From the NCBI GenBank assembly GCA_000231825.2, contig JH720386.1:1-64000 (forward strand): a stretch of DNA of 64,000 nucleotides, read 5' to 3'. This DNA is from Tetrahymena elliotti 4EA (taxonomy: Eukaryota; Ciliophora; Oligohymenophorea; Hymenostomatida; Tetrahymenidae). The position numbers and the translations under genes are program-made. Below the pieces are notes generated by a model. That model worked only from the letters and a program-made list of their open reading frames with translations, was not told the DNA's origin and made no database searches. How positions within the stretch are numbered: the stretch's first letter is position 1; every line of letters begins with the position of its first letter. Shown here piece by piece: positions 60,701-64,000 of the stretch.

Positions 60701-62589
60701 GTACAATTAATATTAATTTTTTTGGAAGAAGCTTATTTGTGGTGAGAAGACAAAAAGATGCTGGCACAAAAAATAAATAGTAAAAGTGAAATTTTAATTG
60801 AATTTTTTGTTCCTTTCTGATAGATGAGTAAAACAAGATTCCTTATACAAATTTTTGACTTCTTTCTTTTAAATTAAATTTTTGCCTTACCCTACGCACT
60901 TCTTATCTTCTAATATTTGTATAATTCTTATTTAGTTTCTTTTTCTCATTTGTTGCTGTAGAGAAACGTGAGTAATTCTAAATCAAACAAGATAATACTA
61001 ATTAAATTAATTATAAGACTATTATTGTTTATTTATTACTCCGGAAGAGTATAATAATTCTTTTCTTAATTCTTTCACACTCTTGATGTAATTTTTATTG
61101 GAAAACCTGAGCAGTAAACACATAAACACTCGCATAAAACCTAAAACCTATAATTTTTTAAAGCCATTTAGATATAAAAAGTCTTTCTACTAGTTTTTTG
61201 ACTCCTCACTTACAATTTCTCTAGAATTAAATCTACATCATAAAACGAGTATTTCTACATTGAATTCTGAATATCTAATACATATTCAAAAAAACCATCC
61301 AAAGTTTATTTCATCAAAAATTTTATGTAAAAATCTCTTAAAAAGTAATTTTTATAAAAAAGTTCTTTCAATCAGCTTTTCCTTAAATTAGAATTAGATG
61401 ATATTTTCAATTCTTAAAAATTCATTTACAAACATTTTTTTAAGTGAAAAGATTAAGATTATATTTAAGTAATTAATAATACGTCTACAGCGTCTAAGTT
61501 GCAGGAGATGTATGTTTTAAAAATTGATTGTAACGAGATAGAATTTCGTTTATAGTTAAAAGCAAGATTTTAAACTTTTAAAATGATTGTATGAATTTTT
61601 AATTTTTGAGTAGGACACCTAAATTAATTATGTCCTTTAGTATATTATGGCACATTTTTCATATTTATTTTTAAAAAATATAAACAAAATTTTAGATTTC
61701 ACTTTTTAATTATTTTCTTCAATTTACAGTTTCTATAAAATGCTCAATAAATAGCTAAGAGCACATCACCTTGAAATAAAAAGCAACTAAAAAGATATTC
61801 ATGGATGTTAAAATATTTTATAAATTAATTTGCTCTTATTCATTTCCTTTGAGAATCTGTTTTATTTTTAAAAGTAGTTGTCTCCCTTTTATGAGATAAT
61901 TTTTTCCTATTTGCATAAATTGAATGATTCATTCCAAAGCAAAAATCTTAATTTTTGAGGTTATTAAGAAATCAAAAAGAATGATAGATATACACAAATA
62001 GATATTTTTGAAAGAAATCTATTGATTGAACTAAAAGTTATCGAATTTACATATTGACTTTACAAAAGTTCTTAAAAATACTTAGGTATTTTTAAACAAA
62101 AAAAATAAATAGAGATTAAAAACTTGTTTGATCAAATATTTAAAAAAAAAAACCCAAATAAAAAGTGTTAAATACGTGCTATTGAAATATCTGAATCAAA
62201 TGTATACAAAAACCAATAAAAAAATAGCTATTGCTACTTTGATTGTATAATTTGAAAAGATGGCATGAAGATTTTAAGAATGATTTTGATAAAAATAAAA
62301 ATAAAAAGAAGCTGTTCTTCCATCTATTTTATGATGAAATTTTATTCTTTTATAGAATGTAATCAAAATAAAAATTGATAGATTCTTAAACATTACAGAT
62401 TTAAATAATTATTTACTATAACTATGTTAGATTTTATCATTTATCCCAAATGGTTTAATTCACCGAATACCTATTCAATTTATTTTTTACATATTCATAT
62501 ATAATATATTAAGCAATTATTTTAAAATTCAAAATATCTTTGACGATATCATATTTAGGGATGATTGAATTATAAAAAGAAAACTCATC
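57765..62589. other. Long AT-rich spacer
   Basis: Nearly 5 kb with no gene I can support. A TTAGTTAG-type tetranucleotide run is at about 58,030-58,050. A 48-codon plus-strand frame at about 61,450-61,598 (VLKIDCNEIEFRLQLKARF) and a 38-codon one at about 60,671-60,787 (NFFGRSLFVVRRQKDAG) look slightly protein-like but are too short to call. Confidence 0.4.
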
Positions 62590-63140
62590 TTATTACATTT
62601 TTATTTGATTGTTATTCAAGTGCTTCTTTTATCATTTTCTTATCTAAAGTTTAAAATTCTAGCTGGGCCATTTTAATAACTTCTTAGTTAAATTTATTAA
62701 ATTGGAAAAAACATTTCTTTGGACCAAGGAAAAGTAAAGCACTAAATTAGAAGTATTTCAATTATTAAAGTATTTCTATCATCTATACACCCTTTAAAGT
62801 ATTTATTACTTAATAAAGGATTGCATAAATATTTTTTCTCAGCTTTGAGATTTGGATAAAATTAGTTACTTTTTAATCAAAAATAAATAAACTATACATA
62901 ATACCTAATCTAACACTGCCCCTAAATTTTAATTACTTTCATTATTTATTAAAAAATTGTTAGTTTTTGTCGTATCGTATTTACTCATTTACACTGATTT
63001 ATAATAAAATTTTAAAATACATTCTTGTTTCTCAACTCAAAATTCTTATTTATGGAGAGTAGGGAATAAGCAGTAAATTAATTTTTTCCATTTCTTTGAA
63101 TTTAATTGTAAATTTGTATGAAATACTTCACAAAGTTATT
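62587..63140 (-). pseudogene. Coding traces of an unresolved or decayed gene
   Basis: On the minus strand several adjacent frames look protein-like. About 62,760-62,850 carries EKKYLCNPLLSNKYFKGCID in one frame; about 62,590-62,740 carries NLTKKLLKMAQLEFQTLDKK and MIKEALEQQSN in another, ending at TGA near 62,587. Another stretch around 63,000-63,120 includes KNFELRNKN. A splice acceptor (CTAATTTAG) lies near 62,745 but phases do not join cleanly, so frameshifts or missed introns are involved. Either a real multi-exon gene that I could not resolve or a relic. Confidence 0.3.
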
Positions 63141-64000
63141 TACTAGAGATAAAAAAATATTTATTACTGATTAAATAATTAAAAAACATGATATTTATTA
63201 GTCAGCTAATATATAATTAATAAACTTAACATTTTTTGTGATAAATAATTAATCATTTAGTATAATTTTTTCTGTCTATTTTCATAAACAAATTCAAGCA
63301 TTTATTTGTATAACTATGGTAAATTCTATATTTCAAAATAAAAATTTGTCCTAATTTATTTACTGTGAGAAAGTAAAAGAAGTCTATTTATAACATTAAT
63401 AAGGTGATATCACAAATTATTATAATAACATTGATTGATATTTTAAGTTTTAGCGGAGAAACTAATGTGATCAATAGAAATTTGAATTTTCAAATTTAGA
63501 AGCAAAAATAAATTTGCTTTTTTAGTTGTAAAAAATTTTGCCTACCCGCACACATACATTCATTCATTCATAAGTACATAAATATTATTACTATGCAATC
63601 AAAGAAATTAAGAAAATTATTTATAAATTTGTAAGTAAATTTTCTCAATTATGAATGCTTACAATATAAAAATCTGTGAAATTAGAACCAACAGAATTGA
63701 TTTGTAATTATTTTCTTTAGTTAAATTTTTAAAAAGAAAGTATTATCAATTATTAATTCATTTACTAATGTTAACAGACTGTTAAAAAGTCTTCGATAAA
63801 CTCAACTAGCAATCAGATTATCCTCCATAAATAATTATTCAAAAAAAGTAATTAAATTTAACTTTAACAGTTAAATTCATCTATATTTACATCAACATGC
63901 AAACAACGAATAACTCTAAAAGAGAGTAAAATAATATTCTAAAATATGTAAAAATCATATATTATTTTTTATTTTTCACTAATTATTTTCAATTAACTGC
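63141..64000. other. AT-rich end of window
   Basis: No gene, RNA gene or telomeric repeat recognised. A CATTCATTCATTCAT run lies at about 63,558-63,572. Confidence 0.45.

Noticed and set aside
60579..60836. 85-codon minus-strand hydrophobic ORF
   Set aside because: Hydrophobic composition arises from an A/G-richer plus strand; no conserved motif or splice structure.
1..64000. tRNA, rRNA, snRNA genes and mobile elements
   Set aside because: No B-box-like GGTTCGAATCC with a matching stem, no rRNA-like blocks, and no transposase or reverse-transcriptase motifs were found by eye. A tRNAscan/Infernal run would be decisive.

Overview
The window reads as macronuclear-type DNA of an oligohymenophorean ciliate, most likely Tetrahymena or a close relative. 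It is extremely AT-rich. Every recognisable gene uses in-frame TAA and TAG as glutamine and ends at TGA. Introns start GT, end AG, are AT-rich and mostly 41-125 nt, with a few outliers (19-31 nt and 250-490 nt). Genes are single transcription units on both strands with 0.5-3 kb AT-rich spacers. There are no operons, no recognisable tRNA/rRNA, no telomeric repeat arrays and no CRISPR. I assigned species by code and intron style, not by database match. All intron/exon models below were built by eye from reading-frame continuity and splice phase.

Layout. 0.7-6.5 kb (+): a long XRN1-type 5'-3' exoribonuclease. 7.8-9.2 kb (+): a glutamine-rich coiled-coil protein with an uncertain 5' end. 9.9-10.7 kb (-): a C9orf85/DUF2039 zinc-motif protein. 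11.6-13.1 kb (-): a RED/IK-like splicing factor. 14.0-15.7 kb (-): guanine deaminase. 15.7-19.1 kb: a long spacer with possible gene relics. 19.1-22.0 kb (+): a multi-exon protein joining an E2F-like winged helix to an FHA domain and an acidic tail. 22.7-27.5 kb (-): a hybrid membrane histidine kinase with a C-terminal receiver domain. 29.2-30.0 kb (-): a mitochondrial carrier of the SLC25 family. 31.9-33.4 kb (-), 35.4-37.5 kb (+) and 37.6-38.1 kb (-): three unrecognised proteins. 39.5-41.3 kb (+): a decayed array of leucine-rich-repeat exons. 42.2-45.9 kb (-): two tandem genes that appear to be diverged paralogs of an unnamed family. 47.0-49.4 kb (+) and 51.3-53.2 kb (-): two convergent, intronless, very Q/N-rich genes. 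53.9-55.1 kb (-): an unrecognised multi-exon gene. 55.9 kb (+) and 57.2-57.8 kb (-): small or partial unrecognised genes. 58-64 kb: mostly non-coding, with coding traces near 62.6-63.1 kb.

Functionally the recognisable genes are housekeeping: RNA decay (XRN1), splicing (RED), purine salvage/catabolism (guanine deaminase), mitochondrial transport (SLC25), two-component-type signalling (hybrid kinase) and probable transcription control (winged helix-FHA). Nothing suggests they act together in one pathway. The more unusual content is the winged-helix/FHA combination, the tandem unnamed family, the very short introns, the decayed LRR array and the prion-like Q/N-rich proteins. No listed agent, virus or toxin gene was recognised.
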